Origin: Symbiodinium natans
Taxonomy: Eukaryota > Sar > Dinophyceae > Suessiales > Symbiodiniaceae
Assembly (NCBI GenBank): GCA_905221605.1
Contig: CAJNDS010002287.1
Span: forward strand, 124,001-188,000
Direction: 5' to 3'
Length of the DNA stretch: 64,000 bases
Of the stretch, positions 44,060 through 55,578 are shown piece by piece; within the stretch, counting starts at the first letter, position 1; each line of letters starts with the position of its first letter. The notes under the pieces were generated by a model. It worked only from the letters and a program-made list of their open reading frames with translations, did no database searches and was not told where the DNA came from. The position numbers and the translations under genes are program-made.

Positions 44060-47000
44060 TTAAACGTAAAAACAAGACAAAACCATAGTTTCCGCCTCCG
44101 AAACCCTCCTGCCGGAAGAAAAGTACGCAAAACCAGCGTGTCCAAGACTTGCCCAAAAAAGATTCCAAAATTTCCCCCTCCGAAACCCGCCAAGATTTGA
44201 AAAAAAAAAAAAAAACATAGTTCCCCCCTCCAGAAGCCTCCTGCCGCAAGAAAAGTGCGCAAAGCCAGCGTTTCCCGCTTTCGGGGCACCTACTATTTGG
44301 AAGAAAACACCATAGTTTCCTCCGGAACCCGCCAAGAATTGGAAAACAAGGCTTTCCTTATCCGGAACCCTCCTGCCGGAAGAAAAGTGCGCAAAACCAG
44401 CGTTTCCAAGATTTGCCCACCCCAAAAAAAAAAAGGACATAGTTTCCCCCTCCGGAACCTGCCAAGATTTGGAAAAAAAAGACCATAGTTTTTTTCCCCT
44501 TCCGAAACCCTCCTGCCTGAAGAAAAGTACGCAAAACCAGCGTGTCTAGATTTGCCCCCTCCCCAAAAAAAAAAAGGCCATAGTTTCCCCCTCCGGAACC
44601 CGCCAAAATTTGAAAAAAAGGCCATAGTTTCCCCTTCCGGAACCCTCCTGCTGGAAGTAAAGTGCGCAAAGCCAGCGTTTCCCGCTTTCGGGGCACTTAA
44701 GATTTAGAAAAAACGGCCATAGTTTCCCCCTCCGGAACCCGCCAAGAATTGGAAAACAAGGCTTTCCTTATCCGGAACCCTCCTGCCGGAAGAAAAGTGC
44801 GCAAAACCAGCGTTTCCAAGATTTGCCCACCCCCAAAAAAAAAAGTACATAGTTTCCCCCTCCGGAACCTGCCAAGATTTGGAAAAAAAAGACCATAGTT
44901 TCTTTCCCCTTCCGAAACCCTCCTGCCGGAAGAAAAGTACGCAAAACCAGCGTGTCTAGATTTGCCCCCTCCCCAAAAAAAAAAGGCCATAGTTTCCCCC
45001 TCCGGAACCCGCCAAAATTTGAAAAAAAGGCCATAGTTTCCCCTTCCGGAACCCTCCTGCTGGAAGTAAAGTGCGCAAAGCCAGCGTTTCCCGCTTTCGG
45101 GGCACTTAAGATTTAGAAAAAACGGCCATAGTTTCCCCCTCCGGAACCCGCCAAGAATTGGAAAACAAGGCTTTCCTTATCCGGAACCCTCCTGCCGGAA
45201 GAAAAGTGCGCAAAACCAGCGTTTCCAAGATTTGCCCACCCCCAAAAAAAAAAGTACATAGTTTCCCCCTCCGGAACCTGCCAAGATTTGGAAAAAAAAG
45301 ACCATAGTTTCTTTCCCCTTCCGAAACCCTCCTGCCGGAAGAAAAGTACGCAAAACCAGCGTGTCTAGATTTGCCCCCTCCCCAAAAAAAAAAAGGCCAT
45401 AGTTTCCCCCTCCGGAACCCGCCAAAATTTGAAAAAAAGGCCATAGTTTCCCCTTCCGGAACCCTCCTGCTGGAAGTAAAGTGTGCAAAGCCAGCGTTTC
45501 CCGCTTTCGGGGCACTTAAGATTTAGAAAAAAATGCCATAGTTTCACCCTTCCGCAACCCGCCAAGATTTGGAAAACAAGGCTTTGCCCCTCCGGAACCC
45601 TCCTGCCGGAAGAAAAGTGCGCAAAACCAGCGTGTCCAGATTTGCCTTAAAAGGCCAAAAAAATGGCCATAGTTTCCCCCTCCGGAACCCGCCAAGATTT
45701 GGAAAAAACGGCCATAGTTTCACCCTCCGGAACCCGCCAAGATTTGGAAAACAAGGCTTTCCCCCTCCGCAACCCTCCTGCCGGAAGAAAAGTGCGCAAA
45801 ACCAGCGTGTCCAGATTTGCCTTAAAAAGCCAAAAAAAAGGCCATGGTTTCCCCCTCCGGAACCCGCCAAGATTTGGAAAAAACGGCCATAGTTTCCCCC
45901 TCCGGAACCCGCCAAGATTTGGAAAACAAGGCTTTCCCCCTCCGGAACCCTCCTGCCGGAAGAAAAGTGCGCAAAACCAGCGTTTGCAAGATTTGCCCCC
46001 CCCAAAAAAAAAAAGCATAGTTTCCCCATCCGGGACCCGCTAAGATTTGAAAAAAACATGGCCATAGTTTCACCCTCCGGAACCCGAAGAAAAGTGCGCA
46101 AAGCCAGCGTGTCCAAGATTTGCCCAAAAAAATTTAAAAAAATAATAATAATAATAAACACCATAGTTTCCCCTTCCGGAACCCGCCAAGATTTTAAAAA
46201 AACGGCCATAGTTTCCCCCTCCGGAATCCGCCAAGATTTGGAAAACAAGGCTTTCCCCCTCCGGAACCCTCCTGCCGGAAGAAAAGTCGCAAAACCAGCG
46301 TGTCCAGATTTGCCCAAAAAAACCAAAAAAATGCCATAGTTTCCCCCTCCGGAACCCGCCAAGATTTGGAAAACAAGGCTTTCCCCCCTCCGGAACCCTC
46401 CTGCCGGAAGAAAAGTGCGCAAAACCAGCGTGTCCAGATTTGCCCAAAAAAACACAAAAAAACCATTGTTTCCCCCTCCGGAACCCGCCAAGATTTGGAA
46501 AAAAACGGCCATAGTTTCCCCCTCCGGAACCCGCCAAGATTTGGAAAAAACGGCCATAGTTTCCCCCTCCGGAACCCGCCAAGATTTGGAAAACAAGGCT
46601 TTCCCCCTCCGGAACCCTCCTGCCGGAAGAAAAGTGCGCAAAACCAGCGTGTCCAGATTTGCCCACAAAAACAAAAAAAAAAGGCCATAGTTTCCCCCTC
46701 CGGAACCCGCCAAGATTTGGAAAAAACGGCCATAGTTTCCCCCTCCGGAACCCGCCAAGATTTTGAAAACAAGGCTTTCCCCCTCCGGAACCCTCCTGCC
46801 GGAAGAAAAGTGCGCAAAACCAGCGTGTCCAGATTTGCCTTAAAAAGCCAAAAAAAAGGCCATAGTTTCCCCCTCCGGAACCCGCCAAGATTTGGAAAAA
46901 AACGGCCATAGTTTCCCCCTCCGGAACCCGCCAAGATTTGGCAAACAAGGCTTTCCCCCTCCGGAGGGTTCCGCCGGAAGAAAAGTGCGCAAAATCAGCG

Positions 47001-48530
47001 TGTCCAGATTTGCCCAAAAAAACAACAAAAAAAAAGACCATAGTTTCCCCCTCCGGAACCCGCCAAGATTTGGAAAAAACGGCCATAGTTTACCCCTCCA
47101 GAACCCGCCAAGATTTGGAAAACAAGGCTTTCCCCCTCCGCAACCCTCCTGCCGGAAGAAAAGTGCGCAAAACCAGCGTGTCCAGATTTGCCTTAAAAAG
47201 CCAAAAAAAGGCCATAGTTTCCCCCTCCGGAACCCGCCAAGATTTGGAAAAAAACGGCCATAGTTTCCCCCGGAACCCGCCAAGATTTGGAAAACAAGGC
47301 TTTCCCCCTCCGGAACCCTCCTGCCGGAAGAAAAGTGCGCAAAACCAGCGTGTCCAGATTTGCCCAAAAAAACAAAAAAAATGCCATAGTTTCCCCCTCC
47401 GGAACCCGCCAAGATTTGGAAAAAAACGGCCATAGTTTCCCCCTCCGGAACCCTCCTGCCGGAAGAAAAGTGCGCAAAACCAGCGTGTCCAGATTTGCCC
47501 AAAAAAACACAAAAAAACCATTGTTTCCCCCTCCGGAACCCGCCAAGATTTGGAAAAAAACGGCCATAGTTTCCCCCCGGAACCCGCCAAGATTTGGAAA
47601 ACAAGGCTTTCCCCCTCCGGAACCCTCCTGCCGGAAGAAAAGTGCGCACAACCAGCGTGTCCAGATTTGCCTTAAAAAACCAAAAAAAAGGCCATAGTTT
47701 CCCCCTCCGGAACCCGCCAAGATTTGGAAAAAAACGGCCATAGTTTCCCCCTCCGGAACCCGCCAAGATTTGGAAAACAAGGCTTTCCCCCTCCGGAACC
47801 CTCCTGCCGGAAGAAAAGTGCGCAAAACCAGCGTGTCCAGATTTGCCCACAAAAACAAAAAAAAAAAGGCCATAGTTTCCCCCTCCGGAACCCGCCAAGA
47901 TTTGGAAAAAACGGCCATAGTTTCCCCCTCCGGAACCCGCCAAGATTTGGAAAACAAGGCTTTCCCCCTCCGGAACCCTCCTGCCGGAAGAAAAGTGCGC
48001 AAAACCAGCGTGTCCAGATTTGCCTTAAAAAGCCAAAAAAAGGCCATAGTTTCCCCCTCCGGAACCCGCCAAGATTTGGAAAAAACGGCCATAGTTTCCC
48101 CCTCCGGAACCCGCCAAGATTTGGAAAACAAGGCTTTCCCCCTCCGGAACCCTCCTGCCGGAAGAAAAGTGCGCAAAACCAGCGTGTCCAGATTTGCCCA
48201 CAAAAACAAAAAAAAAAAGGCCATAGTTTCCCCCTCCGGAACCCGCCAAGATTTGGAAAAAACGGCCATAGTTTCCCCCTCCGGAACCCGCCAAGATTTG
48301 GAAAACAAGGCTTTCCCCCTCCGGAACCCTCCTGCCGGAAGAAAAGTGCGCAAAACCAGCGTGTCCAGATTTGCCTTAAAAAGCCAAAAAAAAGGCCATA
48401 GTTTCCCCCTCCGGAACCCGCCAAGATTTGGAAAAAACGGCCATAGTTTCCCCCTCCGGAACCCGCCAAGATTTGGAAAACAAGGCTTTCCCCCTCCGGA
48501 ACCCTCCTGCCGGAAGAAAAGTGTGCAAAC
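44060..48530. repeat. 4.5-kb satellite with higher-order repeats
   Basis: The basic word is ccatagtttccccctccgga, followed by acccgccaagatttggaaaa. A second word, aaccctcctgccggaagaaa with agtgcgcaaaaccagcgtg, alternates with it. In 44341-45520 the copies follow a 409-410-base period; in 47700-48500 the period is 351 bases, made of two related units. Both ends carry a cgtttcc.gctttcgg word. Stop-free minus frames of up to 486 codons (FRRGKLWPFF, LFFRQEGSGG) arise because the repeats lack stops. They are not called as genes. Confidence 0.95.
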
Positions 48531-48603
48531 CAGCGTTTCCTGCTTTCGGGGCCTAGCGGTAGCCAACAACTTAAGGTGCCTTTTGTAAAGCCGCAGACGT
48601 GCG

Positions 48604-48632
48604 CATAAACACACACACACACACACACACAT
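48604..48632. repeat. CA microsatellite
   Basis: About 11 CA units directly after the satellite. Confidence 0.9.
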
Positions 48633-48839
48633 GCTTGTGAACAAACGAAGCATAACACCCTCCGGACCACAATTTGAGGGCTGGGGCGTTGTGGCGTTCT
48701 GGGAGGTGGGGGAGGAGGAAAGGGAGACGAGTCCCGGCCAGTGCCTCCCACGACGTTGCCCGGCGCTGGGGGCAGTGCTGGAAGGTTCAGGTAGCCTGGT
48801 ACCCCGAGTGGCTTCGGGCAGGACTCATTCGGACTTCAG

Positions 48840-50100
48840 AGCTTCAGCGTGCTGGGCTGCACCAGGACTCTAGAGAGGAAAGTGAGAGTAAGGGCTGAAA
48901 GGGAGGACATCCTCAAGATGGATGGAATCTGCAGGCTTGGCTCACTACAACCATACGAAGCCACAGCAACTTTCGCAAGAACCGAAGAGTTCGGGTCTGT
49001 GTAATCCTTGCAGCATGTCGTTTCATGAGAACGAGGAGCTGTTGTGTTCATAGATTCGGGAATTTGGGCACAGGACATCATCACTTCATTGGCAGTCTTA
49101 GGCTGCGCGCCGGGTGGAGGAGCCAGCGTCGACTTCTGCTCGATGTCTCGCCGGACCTGAGCAGAACAGCGCCTCGTCCAATGGTTTCTGCATGATTTTT
49201 GAGAGGAACCCCCTGACGCTCTCTCTGCGCAAGGCCCAAGAACGCTTCTAAAGGACCTGTAGGTCCCGCGGCTCCCAGCCGGAAGGGCTCCATAGCTACC
49301 ATGACCGAGTCTTGAATCCCATCCAGCACAGCACACGCTGTGTGCGGGTGTCGGCAGGGGAACTGGTGGGGACGAGTGTCCACACATGCACTCGCACCTT
49401 CGCAACAAGCCCGCCCCTCCCACACTGAAGCAAAACTCCACGAGTTGTACCGTGTACTGCTTGATATTGCTGCTAGTGGAAGGTCTCGTCCATCAAACAC
49501 CAAGTTCCGCTTGTCCGCCCTGAAGGAAGCGCAGCTCGGCCTTAAGGAACCAAAAGAGCGGCGCCATGCGGCGCCCGTACTTGAACGCCGGATTTCGAAG
49601 CAGAAAGCCCCAAGTCCCCCTAACGTTGAGGATAAGCTGGACTATGCCCCGAACCTTGGAGATCGCCTCCGTCTGGTCGAAGTTCGCGGCCTCTCACCCG
49701 TTGGATAGATCTCACCCGTTGGATAGTGGGGGGGCATGGGAAAGGGAGAGGAGCGCGGACGTTCGATGGGCTGAAGCCTGAAGCCTCCCAATGCGGCAAC
49801 CTTTCAAAGCCCTGGCTTCAAGGACAGCTTTCAAGTCAGGCAAGAGCCAACTAGCCGTCCATGGCTCCCATTGCAAAGCCTTCTTGACGAGCCGTTTCTT
49901 GGCCTTTGTGGCAGCTTGCAGTGGGCGTTTGGATCCTGTTGGCTTCTACGAATGTGTGTTGTGAGGCCGGTTAGAAGGTCGAGAAATGCCAAGACCTGCT
50001 GCAGGCTCCGAGTTTGGTCACTGTTTTGCAGGCCCCCTCCAAAACAGCACCAAACAGCACCAGCTCTCCGAGGCCGGGTCCGGCGTGGGTCGGGTCTGGA
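48840..50100 (-). CDS. Multi-exon gene of unknown function
   Basis: Exons on minus read GELVLFGAVLEGACKTVTK (about 50003-50099, donor AG|GTCTTG), KKRLVKKALQWEPWTASWL with LKAVLEARALKG (about 49786-49941), NFDQTEAISKVRGIVQLIL and KYGRRMAPLFWFLKAELRF (49501-49690), and ACAVLDGIQDSVMVAMEPF with RERQGVPLKNHAETIG (49157-49337). The last two join in phase over a GT-AG intron. A tail near 48890-49130 reads TANEVMMSCAQIPESMNTTA. Third positions are strongly G/C throughout. The protein is helical and basic, without membrane segments or a known domain. The first exon and the last junction are not fixed. Confidence 0.6.
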
Positions 50101-50397
50101 ACATGAAGGTCACAGCGCTGAAGAGCGGGAAGGCCTCAATTGGCAGATTCCTTTTTGGGGGAGGGTGGGGGGGGATCTTGCATTCTTTAAGGGGGCGTTC
50201 TCACAAAAAGGCTAAAGTTCGATGCAACTTTGGAGAGCCCTTTTGTGAAGCCGATCTCCCCGGGCCCAGGGGACTTTTTTCTGAGCCTCCGGCCAGCAAG
50301 GCCGACAACACACCACTGGCGATGAACCTTGGCTCGGGTTGGTTTGAAAATTTGGTTTAGAGCTGTTTAGAGTTTAAGGATGTAAGGATTTAAGGGT

Positions 50398-50686
50398 TTA
50401 AGGGTTTAGGAAAATCTGGTTTTTCTGGTGGCCTGCCTGTTTAGGAGATTTCAAGGGGTCAGGTTTCGCCTCTGCAGCAGCTTGGACCTTTGGCTTCAAG
50501 GTTTCCAAAAACCCCTTTCGCATGTGACGTCGACCGTGCCATGTCAAGACAAAGGAACAAGTCCCCCAACCTTGTGTCTTGTGCAATGAAAGTACTGATG
50601 TTGACACCGATTCTGCGCCATCCTGTCGCCACGGTGAGGCTGACGGCTCCTTGCTTGTCTGAAAACTCAAATCTCCTCATCATCAA
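50398..50686 (-). CDS. Hypothetical exon(s)
   Basis: Two overlapping minus frames look real in different parts. RRFEFSDKQGAVSLTVATGW and RRIGVNISTFIAQDTRLGD cover about 50545-50686, and GFLETLKPKVQAAAEAKPDP covers about 50440-50520. A frame change near 50530 could be an intron too small to define, or a frameshift. Both lie upstream of the gene at 48840-50100 on the same strand and may be its earlier exons. No family is recognised. Confidence 0.42.
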
Positions 50687-50950
50687 CTGACAAGGGCCCG
50701 CACTGATCGCCCGAGACAGCCAAGGTAGGGTTGCCGTAGATCACGGCATTCACCTCACTTTAGGTCAACACCAAAAAATGGACAACCCGTGGATCGGCTA
50801 CGAGGCGGGCTTAGCGCAGCAATTCCTCGGCCGGGTGAGAAGTGTCCGGCCAAATACAGTACCGAGTGACTCAACCTCAACCTAGGCCGAAACTTACAGC
50901 GACTCCTTCCTTGTAATCTTTCAGGATCGGCATCTGAGCCAGGCGCCGCC

Positions 50951-51239
50951 ATGACGCCGGTGGCTAGTACTCCTGTCCACACGCTTCAAGCAGATGCTAC
51001 ACTGCAGCCTAACGTATACGACCCCCCAACGGATGCCACCACGAGTCACTTGGACCACGTTCGCTAGTTATGGACCTTGTGTGGGCAGCCCCTTCCCGCA
51101 AGAGAAATTCAGACAACTTGCCCCGCGGCGCCGTTCAAAGGCGTTTCTTGCCATGCTAGCTGACAGGATCCGCAGACATTTCTTGGGATCAGTGATCAAA
51201 GCGGCTTATGCTGCATTCAGATTGTTGCACTCAGATTGA
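50951..51239 (+). CDS. Possible small two-exon gene, about 84 residues
   Basis: A polypyrimidine tract and TTTCAG precede ATG at 50951. The first block reads MTPVASTPVHTLQADATLQP, NVYDPPTDATTSHLDHV and meets a GC-type donor. After CCGCAAG at 51101 the second block reads KFRQLAPRRRSKAFLAMLAD then RIRRHFLGSVIKAAYAAF and ends at TGA in phase. The second half is basic and helical. On minus, the same locus offers ATG at 50952 (MAAPGSDADPERLQGRSR) cut by a GTAAGT donor, so the two models compete. Confidence 0.33.
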
Positions 51240-51923
51240 AGTATCCAGCCAACACACCCGACTCGACTCGGCACGTGCCTAAGCAGAGAATCCTCTGGGG
51301 TCGTGAGAAGACCTCGCAGCTGTGCGCAAACCACGGCGTCTTTTGGGTGGGTTGGGGTTGCAGGATATATTTGGGCTTCTGTGGGGCCTTCGGCTTTTGG
51401 GGTTTCTGACTTTGAACCTGTTCGCACACAAGCTGTCGGAGTTCTCGCGATCATGTTTGGCTACAAAGTAGCCCACAGCAGAAGCCTTGGCATTTTTGTC
51501 CAGACAAGATAAACTGGTTGATTCTCATGGCAGGAGATGGCAGAGGATGAGAAAGAAGAGAGGAGAGGAGAGATATGGAGAGATAGAGCTGGAGAGCGAT
51601 CTCCAGACTCATGTGGAACCCTCCGGGGCCTAAGGAGCCCTCCCCGAAGCCTCGTGGGACGTAAACAAAAGGGCCTCGTGATAGAACACGGGGCTCAGCA
51701 GCGCGTGGTCTCGCTTGAGCACCCGCCAGAAGGTCACGGCCTCAGAAGGGTCCAAAGAAGGGGTCCTGATAAGGGTTTCAGAGAGGGGTCTTGAATGGTG
51801 GCTCCATGGCAGTTTCGTCTTAGCCTTTCAGGTTTCGGATGTTCTGGGTTTTCGAACTGAAGCGGTCCCTGATCTGCACGGCGGCTGGGAAGGGAGAAGG
51901 GAGTGGCTCCCTGTATGGGCCCA

Positions 51924-52870
51924 GGCTAAGAAGAGGTTCTTGCGGTCGGTGTAGTTGTAGGCGATGGGGTCCTCGCCGCGAGTGCAAGCCCTGCGCTTTC
52001 GAATCTCCTCAGAACCCTGGGGAAGAAGCCCTCAGAGCGCGGCAGCCTAGTAGGCAACATGCCGGGGAGGCTCTCCCCCATCCCGGCCTTGAGGCCTCTC
52101 AATCTAAGTCTAAGCCCTACCCTCACAGCTCCGAAACCTGCCCCGAAACCCGCGGCGAATGAGCAACGACCCCCCGAGTCTGCTAATCACGACGCCCGTC
52201 CAGGACAGTCAGCGGGGAGACGACGCCGTCGCCGTTGAGGTGATAGGGTACCGCCCCTTTGTCCTTTCGAAGGAGCTTCTTTTTTTCGGAGAGAAAGGCA
52301 GAGAGAAAAAACTGAAGAGGAAAAAGACACAAAACACACACAAGAAGATAAGTGAAGAAGAGAAGCATGTTTTCCCCCGTGTTTTGCTTGCATAAAAGTG
52401 TCTTTTTCTCTCACAACAAAGAGTGGCCTTGCCAGTCTTGATCTGCTCGCGCATGAGCTCGTCCTGGATGTAGCCCCACCTCGGGACGGAGAGCTGAGAG
52501 AGGAAAGGAGCTCATTCCTTTCTTTCATCCCCCTCTACAACAAGAGGGAGGAGAGTATAAAAGACAGAGAGAAGAGAGCGAGAGAGCGAGAGAGAGAGTG
52601 TAAAGAGAGCAAAGGAGCGAGCACTCTCATGGCTTGGGGGCTTTGGGGCTGTGAGGCTCAGGGCCACAAAGACTTTGCGCGACATAGAGACTCGGGTATG
52701 CTTCGTTCGCGATGGCCGTACTTCAAGTTCATTCAGCTCCCCACCCCCTCCCTGAAGCCACCACAGCGGCCACAGGCGCTGAGCCCGGTGCAGCGCACAG
52801 AAAGTGCCCAAGAGCAGGATGAAACCTGGCGCCAGGGGGGATGTTCCGGACAGTTGGGGGAGCAATAGAG
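51924..52870 (-). CDS. Multi-exon gene, possible membrane anchor, unknown function
   Basis: A hydrophobic block LAPGFILLLGTFCALHRAQ near 52700-52840 precedes three crisp exons. Exon 52428-52493 reads WGYIQDELMREQIKTGK between CTCTCAG and AAG|GCCACT. Exon 52189-52263 reads YHLNGDGVVSPLTVLDG. Exon 51924-52016 follows CTTCCCCAG and reads EEIRKRRACTRGEDPIAYNY and TDRKNLFLA. Third positions are almost all G/C. The junctions require one GC and one GA donor to keep phase. The NGDG turn recalls an EF-hand but lacks the full loop. No family is named. Confidence 0.55.
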
Positions 52871-52980
52871 GCTCAGGCCTTCAAAATCCACAAGGAAAGG
52901 ATCTCTGCTTCTTTGGGCGGACAACTTTTACTTTGGCAAAAGAGGCAGGGTAAGAAAAGCAAGCCCGTCCGATCCTGTCT

Positions 52981-53046
52981 GAAGATGTGTCTCAAACCCT
53001 AAACCCTAAAGCCTAAACCCTAAACCCTCAACTCTAAACCCTAAAC
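52981..53046 (-). repeat. CCCTAAA interstitial telomere-like array
   Basis: About eight CCCTAAA units with CCCTCAA and CCTAAAG variants. The G-strand is on minus, and the array begins at the edge of a minus-strand exon. Confidence 0.92.
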
Positions 53047-53730
53047 CCGCCTAGGACGGCCATCTGCGAGAAGTTCGTTCCGACGTCCACCACCTCTCGA
53101 CGGCTCTCAGAGGTTTCGGGGCTCTTTGGCGGGCAGTCAAAACACAAGACGAGGCGCTGCAACGTCACACGCACACATAAATCAAAGCTGTCCGAGCTCT
53201 ACGACTCAAGTCGTGGCTTCGATTTCGCCTAGGTGCATTGCCTAACAACTTTAGGTGACCCTCGAAGCACGCGCCACGGCGAAGGCCGAAGGCCAAGACT
53301 GCAATACACACGGATGGACTTAGGGTCTGAAAGCTGTGCAGCCTCGTCGATGTAGTAGCTGACGGCACGGTCCACCTTGGTAGGAAAATCTGCTTAAGTG
53401 AGGCAAGCGCTGTGCCAAAGGCGAAAAGCAGCAAACCTGCAATTTCCAACTTGTTGCTAATTTTTTTTAAACTCGATCCTCCTCACAAAGAGCCCACCTA
53501 GAGCCTCCCCGGAAACCTTTGTCCACGAGCCTCCACGACCCGCGCGGCACGTCCGTCCACGAAGAGACCTGAGAGGTGAATTGGCTCTCTTCAGATGCTT
53601 CAAGCTCTGTCTCTACTTCACTCCCTGTACTCAGCAAGATCAGCAAGAGCAAGAGCACATTAATCAAGCTGATTTTCTGTCGCCCGTGAAGGTCCTTCAA
53701 CTTGCCAGCCCGTTGCATCCATCCCTCCAA
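53047..53730 (-). CDS. Multi-exon gene with an N-terminal membrane segment
   Basis: At 53569-53730 the frame reads GKLKDLHGRQKISLINVLLL with a Leu-rich helix, then acidic residues. Exon 53498-53568 follows CACCTCTCAG and reads SSWTDVPRGSWRLVDKGF to AG|GTGGGC. Exon from 53375 follows TTTTCCTACCAAG and reads AVSYYIDEAAQLSDPKSIRV. Exon 53047-53093 reads VVDVGTNFSQMAVLGG and stops at GG|GTTTAG, the first telomere-like unit. Third positions are strongly G/C in the last three. The product is unknown; a membrane or secretory location is inferred from the helix. Joins between exons are not all verified. Confidence 0.5.
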
Positions 53731-53910
53731 AAACTCCTGGAGAACACCAGCCCCTCTTGCACCCCAAGAGGTAGGTTATGGTAAAACCAGATCAGCAGTG
53801 CCACCGATGTCAGAGAGGTGCGTCGTCAGGCAGCCATCGCCGGAGTTTAGCAGGCCCTGGACACTTGAGGAGTCTAGCGCTTTTAAGCCCCACCTCCCCA
53901 TTACAGAAAG

Positions 53911-54516
53911 CTACAAAACACCCAAGTCCCAAAGAGGAGGTGCCCGAACGGCTTTCCCACAACAATGCAGAAAATCTAGAAGCCAAATGCCGGGACGATG
54001 GCCCCCCAACCCCAAAAAGCTCCGGCCTGTGGTGACCAGGCTCCTCCGGAGCTGTCGGGCGCAAAGCGATCCCAGTACATGCAGAGACCCGAGGAGTACA
54101 GCGTCCTCAGTCTGGCAGGGGGATGAACGCATCCCGGAGGAAGACTCTCCCAAAACCGCTACGCGGCTACGCGTCTTTGTAGATCCACAGTGCTTTGGGG
54201 CTTCTGAGCGCATCAGAGTGCTTGGCGTGCAGAGGCGTGTCTTCGCTGGGCTTACTCGGGCCCCGGACCGATCTGCGAAAACCCGGATGGGGAAGCGGTT
54301 GTTGTTCGCGCTGATCTGAACAGAAGCCAAGAGGCCGATAACAGAAGGATTCGACGGCTGGGCAACTACGGTCTTGAGCACTCTGCCAAGAGCACACACA
54401 TCCTTGTTGCTCGCGTGCCCAACAAGGTCGATGTATGTTCTATTATCATACAGGCAGGTGACTTCAAGTGTGTTCTTGGACCTTGCGCCTGCTGGCCATG
54501 CCCGCAAAAAGCCCAA
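53911..54516 (-). CDS. Hypothetical protein, 201-codon open frame
   Basis: The first 120 residues look like folded protein: EVTCLYDNRTYIDLVGHASN, KDVCALGRVLKTVVAQPSN and VIGLLASVQISANNNRFPIR. Later residues become Ser/Arg-rich and less convincing, so a donor may lie near 54150-54260. No membrane segment is clear and no family is recognised. It lies just upstream of the gene at 53047-53730 on the same strand and may be part of it. Confidence 0.5.
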   Translation of the reverse strand: MGFLRAWPAGARSKNTLEVTCLYDNRTYIDLVGHASNKDVCALGRVLKTVVAQPSNPSVIGLLASVQISANNNRFPIRVFADRSGARVSPAKTRLCTPSTLMRSEAPKHCGSTKTRSRVAVLGESSSGMRSSPCQTEDAVLLGSLHVLGSLCARQLRRSLVTTGRSFLGLGGHRPGIWLLDFLHCCGKAVRAPPLWDLGVL

Positions 54517-54629
54517 ATACAGCTCTACAGCTCTACAGCTCTACATCTCCCGGCAGACTCCAACTTGCCGGTAACTTGCCTGATCTTTTGTCGCCCCTTC
54601 AAGCTCTTTTCTGTGCCTGAAGCTGCCTA

Positions 54630-54712
54630 CAGCGGCGCGCCTCGATCTCGATGGTGCTCGCCTTCATCACCTCAGGTGCACCCCACAACATCGTAGAGCA
54701 CTTTATAGAGCT
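54630..54712 (-). CDS. Short exon of unknown gene
   Basis: Reads LWGAPEVMKASTIEIEARR with G or C at every third position after the Val, ending at T|GTAGGC. The GAPEV phrase recalls the APE motif of protein kinases, but no other kinase motif is seen nearby, so no family is claimed. Confidence 0.38.
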
Positions 54713-55036
54713 TTGTAGCAGAGTGGTAGCATAAAGTGTGCCAGTGTGTTATCTCAAGGCTCCCTTCGAATCGCCCCCCCCCCTTTGAGCTTGGCCCAGA
54801 TGCGGCCTACACCACAGCATGCCAAAGCGAATTCTTGAGTGGACATGCCGACTCGCCACCTCCTACATTCTGAAAGAGGGAGAGAGGTCTCTGAGCTGAG
54901 CTGAGAATGGCCGGTACCTTATTGGGGGTCCTTATAATAAGGAGGTCCGACTATTTGGGGGGTCCCCATTAGGTCTATATTACGGGTCCGTCATCATCCT
55001 AAACCCCCGTATCTCTTGAGGGACCCAGAAGAGAAC

Positions 55037-55480
55037 TTACGAAGCCCCGGCCCGAGCCCGGCGCGAGGAGCGTGATGATCCGCGTCTGGTTGCCTCAGCA
55101 GCGGTCACCACTCCGCAGGCTACCGAACAAAGGGGGGGGTTCGGGTCCCCAAAAAGAGGGGAGCAGAGGGGGAGTGGGCCCGACCTGGAGGCGCGCTGTC
55201 CGACCAGCCGTAGATGTTCTTCCTCGGTGCTCGGCTCGGCGTCGGGGTTTTTTAGGGGGGGAAAGAGGAAGAAGAAGTCTGGAGACATCGCCGTGAAGTG
55301 AGAAGCTGGAGCAAGGCTTGGTGAGGGGGTCGATGGGCTTTTTTGGGCTTCGCTTTGCAGCGCCGAGCTTCCTGTACTCGACGAAGATGAAAGAGAAGGC
55401 CGTAAGGTTGCTGCCTTCTGCCACACGCTCTCTCTCTCTCTCACACACCGGTGTGGCCCCCCGAAGAAGCTTTCCGAAAC
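55037..55480 (-). CDS. 3' end of a gene with basic Ser/Arg tail
   Basis: Blocks on minus read YRKLGAAKRSPKKPIDPLT (about 55330-55385), NPDAEPSTEEEHLRLVGQ ending AG|GTCGGG (about 55185-55245) and VTAAEATRRGSSRSSRRARA (55037-55105) to a stop. Third positions are strongly G/C. A CT-rich tract with TTCGTCGAG before the first looks like an acceptor. The tail resembles RS-type disordered regions, but no RNA-binding domain is seen. Function is unknown. Confidence 0.48.
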   Translation of the reverse strand, partial: VSESFFGGPHRCVRERESVWQKAATLRPSLSSSSSTGSSALQSEAQKSPSTPSPSLAPASHFTAMSPDFFFLFPPLKNPDAEPSTEEEHLRLVGQRASRSGPLPLCSPLFGDPNPPLCSVACGVVTAAEATRRGSSRSSRRARAGAS

Positions 55481-55578
55481 AACTCCTATTCTTCGCCAAA
55501 GCCTTCTTGCCATACTCTCGCTGACTCAAACACTACAGATACTACAGGCTCCGCCTGGCGTCGGCGTGTTCCCAGCAG

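Noticed and set aside
45544-48751. Very long minus and plus frames (up to 486 codons) with FRRGKLWPFF or GTRQDLE motifs
   Set aside because: They exist because the satellite unit lacks stops in several frames at once. Copies differ by indels that are not multiples of three, and no anchoring exon is seen.
54630-54712. Protein kinase from a GAPEV phrase
   Set aside because: No glycine loop, HRD or DFG motif was found in the neighbouring minus-strand frames.
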